A stretch of DNA of 64,000 nucleotides from Deltaproteobacteria bacterium (GTDB lineage: Bacteria; Myxococcota_A; Polyangia; DRWM01; JAAZOP01). Each line of letters begins with the position of its first letter. Position 1 is the stretch's first letter. The notes beneath the pieces are model-generated. The model was not told the origin of the DNA, did no database searches, and saw only the letters and a list, made by a program, of their open reading frames with translations. The DNA lies in the NCBI GenBank assembly GCA_016218815.1, contig JACRCX010000099.1, forward strand, positions 1 through 64,000, given 5' to 3'. The position numbers and the translations under genes were made by a program. Shown here one piece after another: positions 18,338 to 28,272 of this stretch.

Positions 18338-18581
18338 CGCTTCCCTCCCGGCCCGCCGCGGGCGCTGCATGTCACCCGGCCAACCCAGCAGCAATCGCCG
18401 TGCCGGGAGGGGCGACGCGGGAAACGTCGCGGTGAACCATGTAATTACGGCGTGTTGCCGGCGCGCGTGGCGGCGCAGCGCGTCGGTTGGCCGGGCACGA
18501 TCCGGCACGAGGCTGCACCGCGTGCCGGATCCGATCGCGGAAGACGGAGGGAGCGGGGCGGCGTCGCTCCCGCGAGAGCGG

Positions 18582-18947
18582 TCACGTCGGATCGCCGGTC
18601 GGGACGACCGTCGCGGCTTCGATCATGAGCGCGACCGTCCGCACGAGAGCGCGGGTGCGGTGCAGGACACCCTTGGGCACCAGCACCGCCTGCCGCGGCG
18701 CCAGCTCGAACGTGCGCCCTTCGATATCGACGAGCAGCTTTCCGTCGATGACGAAAAAGAGCTCGTCCTCCTTGTCGTGCTTGTGCCAATGGAACTCGCC
18801 CTGGAACACGCCGAGCCGCACGGTGCTGTCGTTCACGCGGCACAGCGTCCGGTTCCACCATGGCGCCGTGCACCCGTCCGCCAGCCGCCCGGCATCGATG
18901 ACTTCCAGTGCGCCGAAGATCACGTCGTTCCGAATGTCGTAGTCCAT
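18582..18947 (-). CDS. Small cupin-domain protein
   Basis: 121 residues forming one cupin barrel. Metal-binding motif 1 is in HWHKHDKEDELFFVIDG and motif 2 in PKGVLHRT. Cupins of this size include sugar isomerase-like and dioxygenase-like proteins as well as sensory domains, so the substrate cannot be predicted. It starts 20 bases downstream of the Ig/propeller protein's stop on the same strand and could share its transcript. The ribosome-binding site is weak (GAAAGAACGG). Confidence 0.8.
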   Translation of the reverse strand: MDYDIRNDVIFGALEVIDAGRLADGCTAPWWNRTLCRVNDSTVRLGVFQGEFHWHKHDKEDELFFVIDGKLLVDIEGRTFELAPRQAVLVPKGVLHRTRALVRTVALMIEAATVVPTGDPT

Positions 18948-18967
18948 CGTACCGTTCTTTCGGCGCC

Positions 18968-20575
18968 CTACCCTCCGGGCAGCAGCAGGCGGCGCTTGAC
19001 GAAGATGTGCGGCCAGCCGTCCGTGAACTCCTCGAAGGCGACGTAGACGACGTCGTCCGACTCGGACCAGGCGAGACTCGGGTCGTGCGCGGTGCGTGCG
19101 GGATCGACATTCAGCCGCTCGCCCTCGAGCACCCATTCGCCCGCGACCGCGTCCCAGCGCGCCACGAAGATGTACGTGCCGGAGTCCTGGTCCGTTTCCT
19201 CCCACGCCACCCAAGGCTCGCCGTCGACGAGTGCCAGGTCGGGGTTCGCCGCGTCGAAATGCTCCGTCGGCGTCATCGCCGTGACCGGCCCGCCGCCGAC
19301 GGTCTCCCACGCCGAGCCGGTCCAGCGCGCGACGAAGATCTCCTTGGTGTAGTCGTCCGGGTTTGCGCGCGAGTACGCGATCCAGACTTCCGTGCCGACG
19401 ATCTCGAGCGACGGCACGCACAGGTTGTTGTAGTCATAGTCGTCGGTCACGGCGCCGCCCAGCGGCGTGAAATCCGTCCCGTCCCAGCGGGTGACGTAGA
19501 GGTCGGTGCGGTCCTGGTCGGCGTCGTCGCTCTCCCACTGCGCCACGTAGGCGTTCCCGGCGTCGTCGACCGTCAGTCCGACGGTGCGAACGGCCGTCGT
19601 GTAGCCGCCCGCGTCGTCGTTCCGGCTCAGGGCCTCCGAGCGAACCGCCGAGGCCGTTCCGACCTCCGAAACCCACGCGGCATCCTCGCGATCGGGATCG
19701 GGCGCGACGTCGCCCTCGACCCACGCCACGAACGGGTCGCCCGCGTCCGGGCAGGCGATGGCCGGCTCCCACGCGTTCGCGCCGCCCAACGTCGGGTCCC
19801 ACACGACGCTCAGCTCGTCCCCGCCGTTGCGTGCCTCCCAGCCCGTCGTCCCGGTCCAGGAATACGCGAAAACGCGGTCGTAGAAGGTGTCGTCGCTCGC
19901 CGTCGCGTCTCCCGCGTGCGAGTAGGCAAGCTGGACCGTCGTGCCCTGCGCGCAGAAGGACGGCGTGCCGTAGATCGAGCCGTTCGTCTCGCCGCCCGAG
20001 GGGTCGGGCTGGGGCGCGCCCCAGGCCGTGCCATCCCAGAGCACGAGGTGCGTGGCGAAGCTGCCGTGCCGGTACCCGACAGCCGGAGTCCCCGCCGGAA
20101 GGAGCATCGTCGGATCCTCGGACTCCGCGCCGGGAGGGCTCACCTGATCCCCGACGTGCTCCCAGACGATCGCCGTCGTGAAGCTCCACGGGTAGTCCGC
20201 GGCGAGGTGGTTGCCCGCCGTGTCCGCGACCCCTGCCGTCACCGTCGCCGTGTACTCGACGCCGCCGTAGAGCAGATCGGCCGGTGCGAACACGGCCGTA
20301 TTCGTCGCCGCGTCCAGCGTCACCGCGCCGGCGACATCGATCGTCCCGGCGCGCAGCCGGAAGGTGCCCGAGTTGATCGTCGCCGCGTCCATCGCCTCGC
20401 TGAACGTCGCCGAGATCGTCGTCGTCAGCGAGACCGCGGCCGCGTCCGCAGGTACGGTCGAAACGATCGCCGGGGGCGTCGTGTCGCCCTCGTCGCACGT
20501 GCCCCCGCCGAGCACCAGCGCTCCCGCAAGCCCGATCCCGATGCCCATCGACCGACCACGCCACGCGTGACGCAT
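18968..20575 (-). CDS. Secreted protein: SbsA-type Ig domain plus propeller-like repeats
   Basis: 535 residues. A signal-like N-terminus (IGIGLAGALVLGGGTC) may be lipidated, although the lipobox is not canonical. Residues 25-130 form an SbsA/Big_5-type Ig-like domain (PPAIVSTVPADAAAV, ATFSEAMDAATINSGTF, YTATVTAGVADTAGN, PWSFTT). The remaining 400 residues repeat units such as HLVLWDGTAWG, LYVTRWDGTDFTPLGG, IFVARWTGSAW and IFVARWDAVAGEW, which suggests a six- to seven-bladed propeller. It probably acts at the cell surface; the ligand is unknown. ATG is preceded by AGGACGG. R1 copy d lies about 85 bases upstream. Confidence 0.7.
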   Translation of the reverse strand: MRHAWRGRSMGIGIGLAGALVLGGGTCDEGDTTPPAIVSTVPADAAAVSLTTTISATFSEAMDAATINSGTFRLRAGTIDVAGAVTLDAATNTAVFAPADLLYGGVEYTATVTAGVADTAGNHLAADYPWSFTTAIVWEHVGDQVSPPGAESEDPTMLLPAGTPAVGYRHGSFATHLVLWDGTAWGAPQPDPSGGETNGSIYGTPSFCAQGTTVQLAYSHAGDATASDDTFYDRVFAYSWTGTTGWEARNGGDELSVVWDPTLGGANAWEPAIACPDAGDPFVAWVEGDVAPDPDREDAAWVSEVGTASAVRSEALSRNDDAGGYTTAVRTVGLTVDDAGNAYVAQWESDDADQDRTDLYVTRWDGTDFTPLGGAVTDDYDYNNLCVPSLEIVGTEVWIAYSRANPDDYTKEIFVARWTGSAWETVGGGPVTAMTPTEHFDAANPDLALVDGEPWVAWEETDQDSGTYIFVARWDAVAGEWVLEGERLNVDPARTAHDPSLAWSESDDVVYVAFEEFTDGWPHIFVKRRLLLPGG

Positions 20576-20660
20576 GCCCGCACCGTCCTTCCTGTCCGAC
20601 GCCGCGCATCCTGGGACACGCCCGCCGCTCGGGTCAAGAACCCGGTCCGGTCCCTTCCCC

Positions 20661-20695
20661 TGTCGGTGTCCATCGGTGTCCATCGGTGGTTTCCC
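20661..20695 (+). repeat. Dispersed repeat R1, copy d
   Basis: Two CATCGGTGTC-type units and one CATCGGTGGTTTCC, between two minus-strand genes and nine bases from the 3' end of the peptidase-like gene. The rest of the 128-base gap shows no gene. Confidence 0.8.
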
Positions 20696-20703
20696 TTGCT
20701 CTG

Positions 20704-22242
20704 CTATCGCGGGACGGGGAGCGTCGCGGGGAAGTCGGCGGGGAGGACGACGGGCTCGGCGCGGCCGAGCCATTCCTGCTGCAGACGGGCCGCGGAAGCC
20801 CGGAGATCGCCCGGGGGCGGAGACTCGCAGCCGGCGGGAACAAGGCGCGCGAACGCGGCATCCAGCGCACGCGCGGCGGCGCCCCCGAACGTGTCGTCGC
20901 GGTACGAGCACGCTTGGAAGACGGCCGAGAACCCGGTGGCGGGATCGGCGAACGCCGCGAGGTACGCCGACAGCTCCTGGCACGAGTCGCCCGACAGACC
21001 CGTGTCGCCCCCGCACTCCAGCGGCCGACCGGCCTCGCCGGCCAGTTGATCGGCCCCGTGCCGGGCCTCGTGGATCACGATATGACGCGCGGCCCACGCG
21101 ACCAGCCGCTCCAGGGCCGGGCGCAAGCCGGCCACCGCCGCCAGCTCGGCCGAGCAGCCCGTCATGTCGGCCGCTTCCTCCCGCGTCAGCTCGGGGCATG
21201 CGTCGTCTCCCGTGCGCTCCGCGCGTCGCGCCGCGCCCGCCAGCGTGTCGGCGAAAAAGCCGTTCCACGGGATGAAGTTGAAGCCGTAGCGGTTGCCGCA
21301 CTCCGCCCGCTCCTCGACCTGGCGTACGACCCGCGCCAGGCAGGCGCGCGCGCCCGCCGTGCCCCGCAGAAGGGCCACGGCGTCCGCCGGGAGCGCGGCA
21401 TCGATCTCCGCGGCGATGCGCGGCGCGAAGCTCCGCTCGATCGGCGTCAGCGGGTCCTCCCCATCCGCCGGCACCGGCGCCAGGAGCGGCCACAGCTCGC
21501 GCAACGCGAAGTCCGAGACGCGATCGACGACGACCCGCACGCCCTTCCCCTTCTCGCTGGCCGAGCCCAGGTACAGCTCGCGGATGTTCAGCTCGTCGAC
21601 CCGCCGGACGATCCGCACCTCCACCGCGCGCTCCCCGACCCGCACGAGCAGCGGCGCGACCACGGCGTAGAACCGCGCGCCGACCCACGGCGGCGCGCTG
21701 CCCCCCTCGTGCACCACCGCCCGCACCTCGTAGCCAACGCCGTTGCGCGCCAGGTAGTCGCTCCACGCCTCGTAGAGCACGAGGATGCGCGAGGCGTGCG
21801 ACCACGCGTTCTCGTCGACCAGGGTCTGCAGCTCGTCGAGGATCGCCGCGAGGTTGGCGTCCGGCGCGACCGCCTCGCGCAGGCCGGCGAAGGACTGCTT
21901 GGCCTCCTGCCATGCCTCGTAGCTTCGCGCGTGCGCACAGGCCACGATCCACCCCGGAAACAGCTCGCCGTGCACCCTGCCGTGGTCGATCTTCACCAGC
22001 GCCGCCGGGTCGTCCGGGTGCGCGAAGACATACGGACCGGGGGAATCGGCCCCACCCGCGTCCTGGCCCTCCGTCCGCCCGCCGCTCGCGGTGTGCAGGA
22101 CGACGACGGCGGCGACGGTGAGGGCGACGGTCACGGCCAGGATGACGGCGATGCCGATCCGCCGCCGGCGGCGCTGCACGGCGAGCCGCCCCAGGTAGTC
22201 GTCGGCGAGACTGGGGCGCGCCGGCTCCGTTCCGTCCGTCAA
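20704..22242 (-). CDS. Membrane-anchored putative metallopeptidase (HEARH)
   Basis: About 512 residues. One N-terminal transmembrane segment (IGIAVILAVTVALTVAAVVVL) after a basic stretch places the rest outside. The zinc-binding motif HExxH appears as VIHEARHGADQ (residues 391-395), with acidic residues in GGDTGLSGDSCQELSAYL about 30 residues later that could supply the third ligand. The middle is helical (EAWQEAKQSF, ILDELQTLVDE). No known peptidase family is recognised. The TTG start follows GGAGGACGCC and overlaps the stop of the upstream SDR gene by 4 nt. A second HExxH lipoprotein, unrelated in sequence, lies divergently just beyond the SDR gene. Confidence 0.6.
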   Translation of the reverse strand: MTDGTEPARPSLADDYLGRLAVQRRRRRIGIAVILAVTVALTVAAVVVLHTASGGRTEGQDAGGADSPGPYVFAHPDDPAALVKIDHGRVHGELFPGWIVACAHARSYEAWQEAKQSFAGLREAVAPDANLAAILDELQTLVDENAWSHASRILVLYEAWSDYLARNGVGYEVRAVVHEGGSAPPWVGARFYAVVAPLLVRVGERAVEVRIVRRVDELNIRELYLGSASEKGKGVRVVVDRVSDFALRELWPLLAPVPADGEDPLTPIERSFAPRIAAEIDAALPADAVALLRGTAGARACLARVVRQVEERAECGNRYGFNFIPWNGFFADTLAGAARRAERTGDDACPELTREEAADMTGCSAELAAVAGLRPALERLVAWAARHIVIHEARHGADQLAGEAGRPLECGGDTGLSGDSCQELSAYLAAFADPATGFSAVFQACSYRDDTFGGAAARALDAAFARLVPAGCESPPPGDLRASAARLQQEWLGRAEPVVLPADFPATLPVPR

Positions 22243-23087
22243 GGCGTCCGTCCTCCGTCGAGCATCGCGCGCAGGGCGCGCGACATCACGGTGTCGTAGA
22301 CCGAACGATTGAGGCGGCGCAGGACATCGACGAAAAACGCTTCCGCGCCGACGGTGACCACGCGCGCGCCGGACTCCACGGCGCCGACGATGGCCTCCGC
22401 GACTCGCTCGGGCCGCGCGCCGTGCCGGCGCATGATCGATTCGATGGCGCGCCGCGTCTCCTCGGTGGTCCGCCCGGGCGTGCCGGAGACCATCTTGAGC
22501 GAGCGGCCGATGCCGGTCGCGACCATTCCGGGGCAGATGGTCGAGACACCGACGCCGTGCCGCGCCGCCTCGATGCGCAACGCCTCGGACAGGCCGAGCA
22601 CCGCGCTCTTGGTGGCGCAGTAGGCGGTCGAAGCGGGCAAGGGCCCCAGCGCCGCCATCGAGGCGACGTTGACGACGTGGCCGCCGCCGGCCTGCCGCGT
22701 CATGCGTGGGTAGAAATAGTGGCAGCCGTGAATGACGCCCCAGACGTTGACGTCCAGGATCCGGCGCCAGTCGGCCAGCTCCATGTCCTCGAGAAACCCG
22801 TTGAGTGCGATGCCGGCGTTGTTCACCAGGATGTCGACGCGGCCGAAGAGGCCCCACACCTCGTTGGCGAAACGCTCCACCTCCTCGGTACGAGAGACGT
22901 CGACCACGCGCGCGAGCACCCGCCCGCCCGTGGCGCGCAGCTCCTCTTCCGCGGCCGCCAACCCTTCGCGTTCGATGTCGGCCAGCGCCAGCGCCGCGCC
23001 GCGCCCCGCAAACGCGCCGGCCGTCGCGCGACCGATGCCGCTCGCCGCGCCCGTGACCACCACGACCTTGCCCTGGAAGTCCTTCAC
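22239..23087 (-). CDS. Short-chain dehydrogenase/reductase
   Basis: 282 residues of the classical SDR type. Nucleotide-binding TGAASGIG near the N-terminus, D in VVDVSRT, NNAG at about residue 90, catalytic Ser in NVASMAA and YCATK. The aspartate in LADIE favours NAD(H). The C-terminal extension with PERVAEAIVGAVESGARVV resembles membrane-associated or lipid-modifying SDRs. The GTG start follows AGGA and gives a standard N-terminus. The coupling to the downstream peptidase-like gene is a 4-nt overlap. Substrate unknown. Confidence 0.85.
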   Translation of the reverse strand: MKDFQGKVVVVTGAASGIGRATAGAFAGRGAALALADIEREGLAAAEEELRATGGRVLARVVDVSRTEEVERFANEVWGLFGRVDILVNNAGIALNGFLEDMELADWRRILDVNVWGVIHGCHYFYPRMTRQAGGGHVVNVASMAALGPLPASTAYCATKSAVLGLSEALRIEAARHGVGVSTICPGMVATGIGRSLKMVSGTPGRTTEETRRAIESIMRRHGARPERVAEAIVGAVESGARVVTVGAEAFFVDVLRRLNRSVYDTVMSRALRAMLDGGRTP

Positions 23088-23140
23088 GAGCGAATCCTCG
23101 CCCACGCGGACGGTGCGCGCAACCACCGTCGGCGGCAGAA

Positions 23141-23174
23141 GGAACCACCGATGGACACCGATGGACACCGATGA
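23141..23174 (-). repeat. Dispersed repeat R1, copy e
   Basis: GGAACCACCGATGG and ACACCGATGG units, in the divergent gap between the SDR gene and the HELVH lipoprotein gene, where both promoters must lie. Confidence 0.8.
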
Positions 23175-23244
23175 GGGAGACAGGAAGGCGGGCAAGATGC
23201 GATGCTGCTCGCAAGCGGCGGGCTCGGCCGGTGGAGGTACGACA

Positions 23245-25053
23245 ATGAGCAGCGGTCGCACGACATCCCGATGGCTGTTCGCAACGTGTCTCGCGTGGGC
23301 GCTGCTTGCGGCGCCGGCCTGTTCGCGGTCGCGTGCGGGAGAGGAGGGCGGTGCGAGCGCCGGTGCCCCGCTTCCGGCTCCGCCGATGATCCCGGCCGGC
23401 GATGCGGGGCGGCCCGTGCCGCCGGACCCGAAGGTCGCGCCGTACGAGGCGGTCGTAGACAAGCTCATCGCCGAGCTGGCGGCGTTCGGCCTCGCGATCG
23501 ATCGGACGCGGTTGACGCTGGAGGTGCGCGGGCCGGAGGAGACCCGGGAGGACATCGATCGGCAGCAGGACATGCTCTTCCGGCCGGGGCACTTCGAGGG
23601 GCTGCACGCGCTCCTCCGGCTGTTCACGGACGACGTCGGCGCCGACGCCGCGGAGCTGCGCCGCGCGACGGTCGAGTCGTTGGCCGGCGCGGTCGCGGCG
23701 TACTACCAGGCCGACCGCGACGCCCTGGTCTTCCTCGACACGACGCTCGGCCGCATCGCCGACCTCGAGGCGCTCGTCGCGCACGAGCTGGTCCACGCCT
23801 GGCGGGACCAGCAGGGCGGGCTGATCGCGTTCCTCGACGGCAACAAGTCCAGCCTCGACCGCGTCACCGTCGGCCGCTGCCTGATGGAAGGCGAGGCCGA
23901 GGCGGGAGCGATCGCGCTGCTCCTGGCGCGGGGCGGACACACGCTGCGCGAGCTGGACCCTGCCGCCCTGGACTACGGCGTGGGCCGCATCCTCGGCGGC
24001 GAGGGTGGGGCGGCGACGTACCAGGAAGGCCTGCGGTTCATGCACGCCCGTTTCGAGGACGGCGGCTGGGCGGCGGTCCGCGGGGCGCTCGACGCTCCCC
24101 CCCCATCCACCGAGCAGCTCATGCACGCGGGGAAGCTGGGGCGCGACGAAGCGACCGCCGTGGTCCTCCCCGATTGGCCGCAGGACCTGGCTCCGGCCGA
24201 GCTGCGGTTCGAGGACACCGTCGGCGAGACGATGATCCGGTCGTTCCTGTCGGTGCGCGGCCACGCGCGCCGGGACCTCGGGCGGCAGGCCATGGGCTGG
24301 GACGGCGATCGCTGGCGCGTCTGGCGCACCGGCGACGGCGGCGAGGCGTTGGTGTGGCGCACGGTGTGGGACCGCGAGGCCGATGCGCTGGACTTCGCCG
24401 GTGCGTTCCTCGGCGGCGCGGGGGACCACCGCCGCGAGGGGCGGGTCGTGGACTTCGCGCTGGCCGAGGATCCCGCCGTCCAGCGGCGGCTGCTGGATGC
24501 GCTGGCGACCGCACCGGCCGTCGCCCAGCCGCAGCCGGACGACGCGGAAACGACGGCCGCGGCGGAGGCCGCATGGGAGCGCGAGCAGGACCGCGCGTCG
24601 AGCGTCGAAGGCGACCGCTGGCGGATCCCCCGCTGCGGCGTGTCGCTGCCGATTCCCCCGGGCTGGTCGGTGCGAGAGATCCGCGGCACTCCCGTGCTGC
24701 TGCGGGCCGACGCGGAGGTCTTTGCCGACAACGCCGTCGTGGTCGCGGCGCCCAACCTGGAGGAACGGGACGTCGGGGTCCTGGTCGAGCGGGCGCTGGC
24801 GGATCTGGACCGGGTGGACGCCGAGATCGTCCGCGGCCCCGAGCGGCTTGACCTCGCGGGCGTTCCGGCCGTCCGGGTCGACTACCAGGGGACGATGGGC
24901 GGAAGCCGCCTGCTGCGGTTCGCCTCGCTGAATTTCGCGCGCCCGATGATGTCCGTCAGCGTCACCGTGACCGTCGCGGCCGAGCGCTGGCCGGAGTTGG
25001 AGGCCGTGGTGGGGGGGGTCCTCGCCGGCGTGCAGCTCGACGGCCAGCCGTAG
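23245..25053 (+). CDS. Putative zinc metallopeptidase lipoprotein (HELVH)
   Basis: 602 residues. The signal peptide ends in lipobox LLAAPAC, followed by an Ala/Pro/Gly linker. Residues 180-184 are HELVH in VAHELVHAWRDQQ. A downstream glutamate in CLMEGEAEAGAIAL (about residue 217) fits a gluzincin third ligand. Residues 440 onward contain a separate beta-rich domain (RCGVSLPIPPGWSVREI, VLVERALADLD, VRVDYQGTMGGSRLL) like those that follow surface proteases. Substrate unknown. ATG follows GGTGGAGG. The frame is open upstream through repeat R1 copy e, but the signal peptide fixes the start. Confidence 0.7.
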   Translation: MSSGRTTSRWLFATCLAWALLAAPACSRSRAGEEGGASAGAPLPAPPMIPAGDAGRPVPPDPKVAPYEAVVDKLIAELAAFGLAIDRTRLTLEVRGPEETREDIDRQQDMLFRPGHFEGLHALLRLFTDDVGADAAELRRATVESLAGAVAAYYQADRDALVFLDTTLGRIADLEALVAHELVHAWRDQQGGLIAFLDGNKSSLDRVTVGRCLMEGEAEAGAIALLLARGGHTLRELDPAALDYGVGRILGGEGGAATYQEGLRFMHARFEDGGWAAVRGALDAPPPSTEQLMHAGKLGRDEATAVVLPDWPQDLAPAELRFEDTVGETMIRSFLSVRGHARRDLGRQAMGWDGDRWRVWRTGDGGEALVWRTVWDREADALDFAGAFLGGAGDHRREGRVVDFALAEDPAVQRRLLDALATAPAVAQPQPDDAETTAAAEAAWEREQDRASSVEGDRWRIPRCGVSLPIPPGWSVREIRGTPVLLRADAEVFADNAVVVAAPNLEERDVGVLVERALADLDRVDAEIVRGPERLDLAGVPAVRVDYQGTMGGSRLLRFASLNFARPMMSVSVTVTVAAERWPELEAVVGGVLAGVQLDGQP

Positions 25054-25062
25054 GGGGGTATT

Positions 25063-25090
25063 GGTCATCCGCGGTCATCTGTGGTTTCAT
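25063..25090 (+). repeat. Diverged R1-like repeat
   Basis: GGTCATCCGCGGTCATCTG followed by TGGTTTCATTCC. It shares the tandem layout and GTGGTTTC end of R1 but differs inside the units. It lies just upstream of the deacetylase-like gene. Confidence 0.55.
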
Positions 25091-25135
25091 TCCCGCGGTC
25101 CGCGGGGTGGACGCGACCAGGCGGAGGAAGCGAGC

Positions 25136-26296
25136 TTGGCCGACAGCACCCAGCCCGAGTTCGTCCACAAGGCGGCGCTGGTGTACGCCGACGAGCTGGC
25201 GCGGTTCGACTACGGCGACCAGCACCCGTTCAAGCCCATGCGTGCCCGCAACATGCTGGAGCTGTGCGGCCGCTACGGGCTGCTGGGGGGCGAAGGCGTC
25301 GTCCAGCTCGAGCCGCCGCCGGCGGGTCCGGAGCTGCTGGCGCTGTTCCACGAGGCGGAGTACCTGGACGCGCTGCGGCGCGTGAGCGAGGGGCAGTTCG
25401 ATCTGGGGATGCTGGCCCGCGGCATCGGCACCGATGACTGCCCGCCGCTGCCCGGCATCTGGGAGTTCTGCCTCCTGGCGGCCGGCGCGACGCTGCGTTG
25501 CGCCGAGGTGGTGCTCGACGGCACGGCCCGCCGTGCGTTCAATCCCGTGGGCGGGTTCCATCACGCGTTCCGGGACCACGCGGAGGGGTTCTGCTACGCC
25601 AGCGACGTGGGCGTGGCGATCGAGGAGCTGCTGCGGCGGGGGAAGCGCGTCGCGTACGTCGACATCGATGCCCACCACGGCAACGGCGTGCAGGACGCGT
25701 TCTACCGGGACGATCGCGTGCTGAAGATCTCGCTGCACGAGTCGGGGGCGACGCTGTACCCGTTCGGCGGAGCGGAAACCGAGGTCGGCGAAGGGAAGGG
25801 GGAGGGGTTCAACGTCAACGTGCCGCTCCTGGAGAAGACGGACGACGAGGTCTACGTCGAGGCGTTCCGCGGGCTCGTGCCGCCGCTGCTGGAGGCGTTC
25901 GCTCCGGACGTCGTGGTGGCGGAGCTGGGGGCGGACACGCACCTGTCGGATCCCTTGACGCACCTGCGGCTGACGACGAACGGGTACGAGGCGGTGGTGG
26001 GGGACCTGTGCCGGCTGGCGCCCCGGCTGGTGGCGGTGGGCGGCGGGGGCTACGACGTGTTCCGCACGGCTCGCTGCTGGACCCTGGCCTGGGCGGCGAT
26101 GGCGGAGCGGACGCCGCAGGACGAGTATGCGGGGCTGGTGGGCGGGATGATGTTCGGTGCCGAGATGGACGGTCTGGAGGATCGTCCGATGCCGACGAGG
26201 GGCGAGGCGAAGGAGAAGGCGCTGGAGGAGGCGCGGCGGGTGGTGGCGTGGCATCACGCGCACACGTTCCCGCGGCTGGGGGCGCAACGGCCTTGA
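25136..26296 (+). CDS. Histone-deacetylase-superfamily protein (AcuC-like)
   Basis: 386 residues. The catalytic core of zinc-dependent deacetylases is intact: PVGGFHHAFRDHAEGFCY (His pair), YVDIDAHHGNGVQDAFY (Asp and His ligands), SLHESG, ELGADTHLSDPLTHL (second Asp ligand) and GGGGYD. Bacterial members include AcuC, which removes acetyl groups from acetyl-CoA synthetase, and polyamine or acetoin-related enzymes. TTG is used as start because GGAGGAAGCGAGC precedes it. The stop overlaps the TTG of the sensor kinase (TTGA), an unusual link between a deacetylase and a two-component system. Confidence 0.8.
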   Translation: MADSTQPEFVHKAALVYADELARFDYGDQHPFKPMRARNMLELCGRYGLLGGEGVVQLEPPPAGPELLALFHEAEYLDALRRVSEGQFDLGMLARGIGTDDCPPLPGIWEFCLLAAGATLRCAEVVLDGTARRAFNPVGGFHHAFRDHAEGFCYASDVGVAIEELLRRGKRVAYVDIDAHHGNGVQDAFYRDDRVLKISLHESGATLYPFGGAETEVGEGKGEGFNVNVPLLEKTDDEVYVEAFRGLVPPLLEAFAPDVVVAELGADTHLSDPLTHLRLTTNGYEAVVGDLCRLAPRLVAVGGGGYDVFRTARCWTLAWAAMAERTPQDEYAGLVGGMMFGAEMDGLEDRPMPTRGEAKEKALEEARRVVAWHHAHTFPRLGAQRP

Positions 26297-28272
26297 TCCG
26301 TTTCCGCGATCTGCGGGTCCGCACGAAGCTCGCCGTCACCTTCATGGCGGTGCTGCTGCCGCTGCTCGTGGCGCAGTTCGTCGCCGCCTGGTCGTTCCGC
26401 CGGGACCTCCGGGAATCGGCCGAGGTGGAGCTGACCAACCTGGCCGACCACCTCTGGCGCCTGTGCGACATGCAGCGCCAGCGGTCCGTGGCGGCCGGCC
26501 ACGACGAAGGGACGCCGACGCCCGAAGACCTGGCGTACCTGCGCGAGGTGCTCGGCAGCTTCCAGGTGGGTCGCACCGGCTACGCCTACGCCATGGACCC
26601 GCGCGGCGTGCTCCTGGTCCACCCCACACAGGAGGGCCGCGACATCCTCGACAGCCGCGACTCGGACGGGCGGGCCTTCATCCGCGAGATCGTGGAGCGC
26701 GCGCCGCACCTGCCGCCGGGTCGGGCCGGCACGATCCGCTACCCGTGGCAGAACGTGGAGCGGGGTGACGTCGAGCCGCGGATGAAGATCCTGAAATACC
26801 GCTGGTTCGCGCCGTGGGGATGGATCCTCGCGGTCGGCAGCTACGAGGAGGAGATCTACCGCGCGGTGGGGGATTTCGAGCTGCGCGTGCTGCCGATCGC
26901 GGGCGCCTCGGTCGTGCTCGTCGTCGTGCTCACGGTCCTGCTCGGGCGCCTGATCACGCGTCCCCTGCGCCAGCTCGCGGCCGCCGCCGCCGGCATGGCC
27001 GACGGCGACCTGGCGCACCGCGTCCTGCCGCAATCGGGCGACGAGTTCGGGGCGCTGGCCCGCGCGTTCAACCTGATGGCCGACGAGATCGCCTTCAACA
27101 CCCGGAACCTGGGGAAGCTGGTCGACGAGCGTACCGCCGAGCTGCGCGAGTCGCGCGAGACGTACCGCAGCCTGGTGGAGAGCACGGTGAGCGGAATCGT
27201 CACCACCGACGACGAGGGGAAGATCACCTTCGTCAACCAGGCCCTGGAGCGACTGTTGGGCTTCCACCGCGAGGAGTTGCTGGGCCGCGAGATCTGGCAC
27301 TACTACCTGGACGGCAAGGACCAGGCGCGCAAGATCATGCGCATGCTCCGCGCGGCCGGGAACGTCGCCAACCTGGAGATGAGCCTGGTCGGCCGCGAGC
27401 GCGAGATCCCGATCCGCACCTCGGCCTCCATCCTGCGCGACGGCGAGGGCCGCGAACGCGGGACGCTGGGCATCTTCTCCGACATCACGGCCGAGAAGCG
27501 GCTGCAGGCGGACCTGCAACGCACGCAGGCCCACCTGGTGCAGACCATGAAACTGCGTGCCCTGGGCGACCTGGTGGCGGGGGTCGCGCACGAGGTCAAC
27601 AACCCGCTGATGGCGTCGACGGCCCTGCTGCACGTCATGAACCGGGACGTCCGGGCCGACGACCTCGCCTCGCAACGGCGGCTCCAGGTGCTCCAGAAGT
27701 GCAACGACCGCATCGGTCGCATCGTCAACCACCTGCGCGAATTCTCGCGGCAGAGCGGGCTGGAGCCGCGCCCCATCTCCGTGCTCCAGCCGCTGGACAA
27801 CGCCCTGCTCATCACCGGGCAGCAGCTCCTGAACCACCAGATCGAGATCCGGCGCGAGGTCGGGGACGACCTGCCCGGCATCCTGGGCGATCCGAGCTAC
27901 CTGGAGCAGGTCTTCCTGGACATCATCGCCAACGCGCGCGACGCCATGGAGAGCCAGGACCGCGAGAAGGTGCTGACCATCCGCGCCTTCCGCACCGTGC
28001 TCGGCGACCGCCCCGCGGCCGCGGTCTCCATCGGCGACACCGGTCCCGGGATTCCCGAGGCGATCCGCGAGCAGATCTTCGAGCCGTTCTTCACCACCAA
28101 GGGCGTCGGCAAGGGCACGGGCCTCGGCCTGGCCATCGCCTACGGCATCGTCGAGCAGCACAAGGGCCGGATCGAGTGCGACAGCACGCCGGGGCAGGGC
28201 GCGACCTTCCGCATCGTGATCCCGGCTCGCGAGCCGGAGGCCGCGCCCGGCGGCCAGGAGGACGGGACATGA
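26293..28272 (+). CDS. Membrane sensor histidine kinase (Cache-HAMP-PAS)
   Basis: 659 residues. Transmembrane segments at about 14-34 and 203-226 flank an extracytoplasmic single Cache domain ([32 protein letters not shown]). HAMP ([19 protein letters not shown]) and a PAS domain ([19 protein letters not shown]) follow. The dimerisation helix has phospho-acceptor His 433 in [12 protein letters not shown]. The ATPase domain has [25 protein letters not shown] and [12 protein letters not shown]. The Cache family senses small molecules such as carboxylates. The TTG start overlaps the deacetylase stop, and the stop overlaps the response regulator ATG, so the three form one coupled unit. The signal is unknown; the deacetylase suggests acetyl or acetate metabolism, which is inference. 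Confidence 0.85.
   Translation: MIRFRDLRVRTKLAVTFMAVLLPLLVAQFVAAWSFRRDLRESAEVELTNLADHLWRLCDMQRQRSVAAGHDEGTPTPEDLAYLREVLGSFQVGRTGYAYAMDPRGVLLVHPTQEGRDILDSRDSDGRAFIREIVERAPHLPPGRAGTIRYPWQNVERGDVEPRMKILKYRWFAPWGWILAVGSYEEEIYRAVGDFELRVLPIAGASVVLVVVLTVLLGRLITRPLRQLAAAAAGMADGDLAHRVLPQSGDEFGALARAFNLMADEIAFNTRNLGKLVDERTAELRESRETYRSLVESTVSGIVTTDDEGKITFVNQALERLLGFHREELLGREIWHYYLDGKDQARKIMRMLRAAGNVANLEMSLVGREREIPIRTSASILRDGEGRERGTLGIFSDITAEKRLQADLQRTQAHLVQTMKLRALGDLVAGVAHEVNNPLMASTALLHVMNRDVRADDLASQRRLQVLQKCNDRIGRIVNHLREFSRQSGLEPRPISVLQPLDNALLITGQQLLNHQIEIRREVGDDLPGILGDPSYLEQVFLDIIANARDAMESQDREKVLTIRAFRTVLGDRPAAAVSIGDTGPGIPEAIREQIFEPFFTTKGVGKGTGLGLAIAYGIVEQHKGRIECDSTPGQGATFRIVIPAREPEAAPGGQEDGT

Noticed and set aside
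20704-25068. Minus-strand open frame of about 1450 codons covering the peptidase, SDR and lipoprotein loci
   Set aside because: It is a shadow frame. Only the segment from 20704 to 22242 has a signal-anchor and a HExxH motif; the rest is antisense to real genes and low complexity. High G+C makes such frames common.
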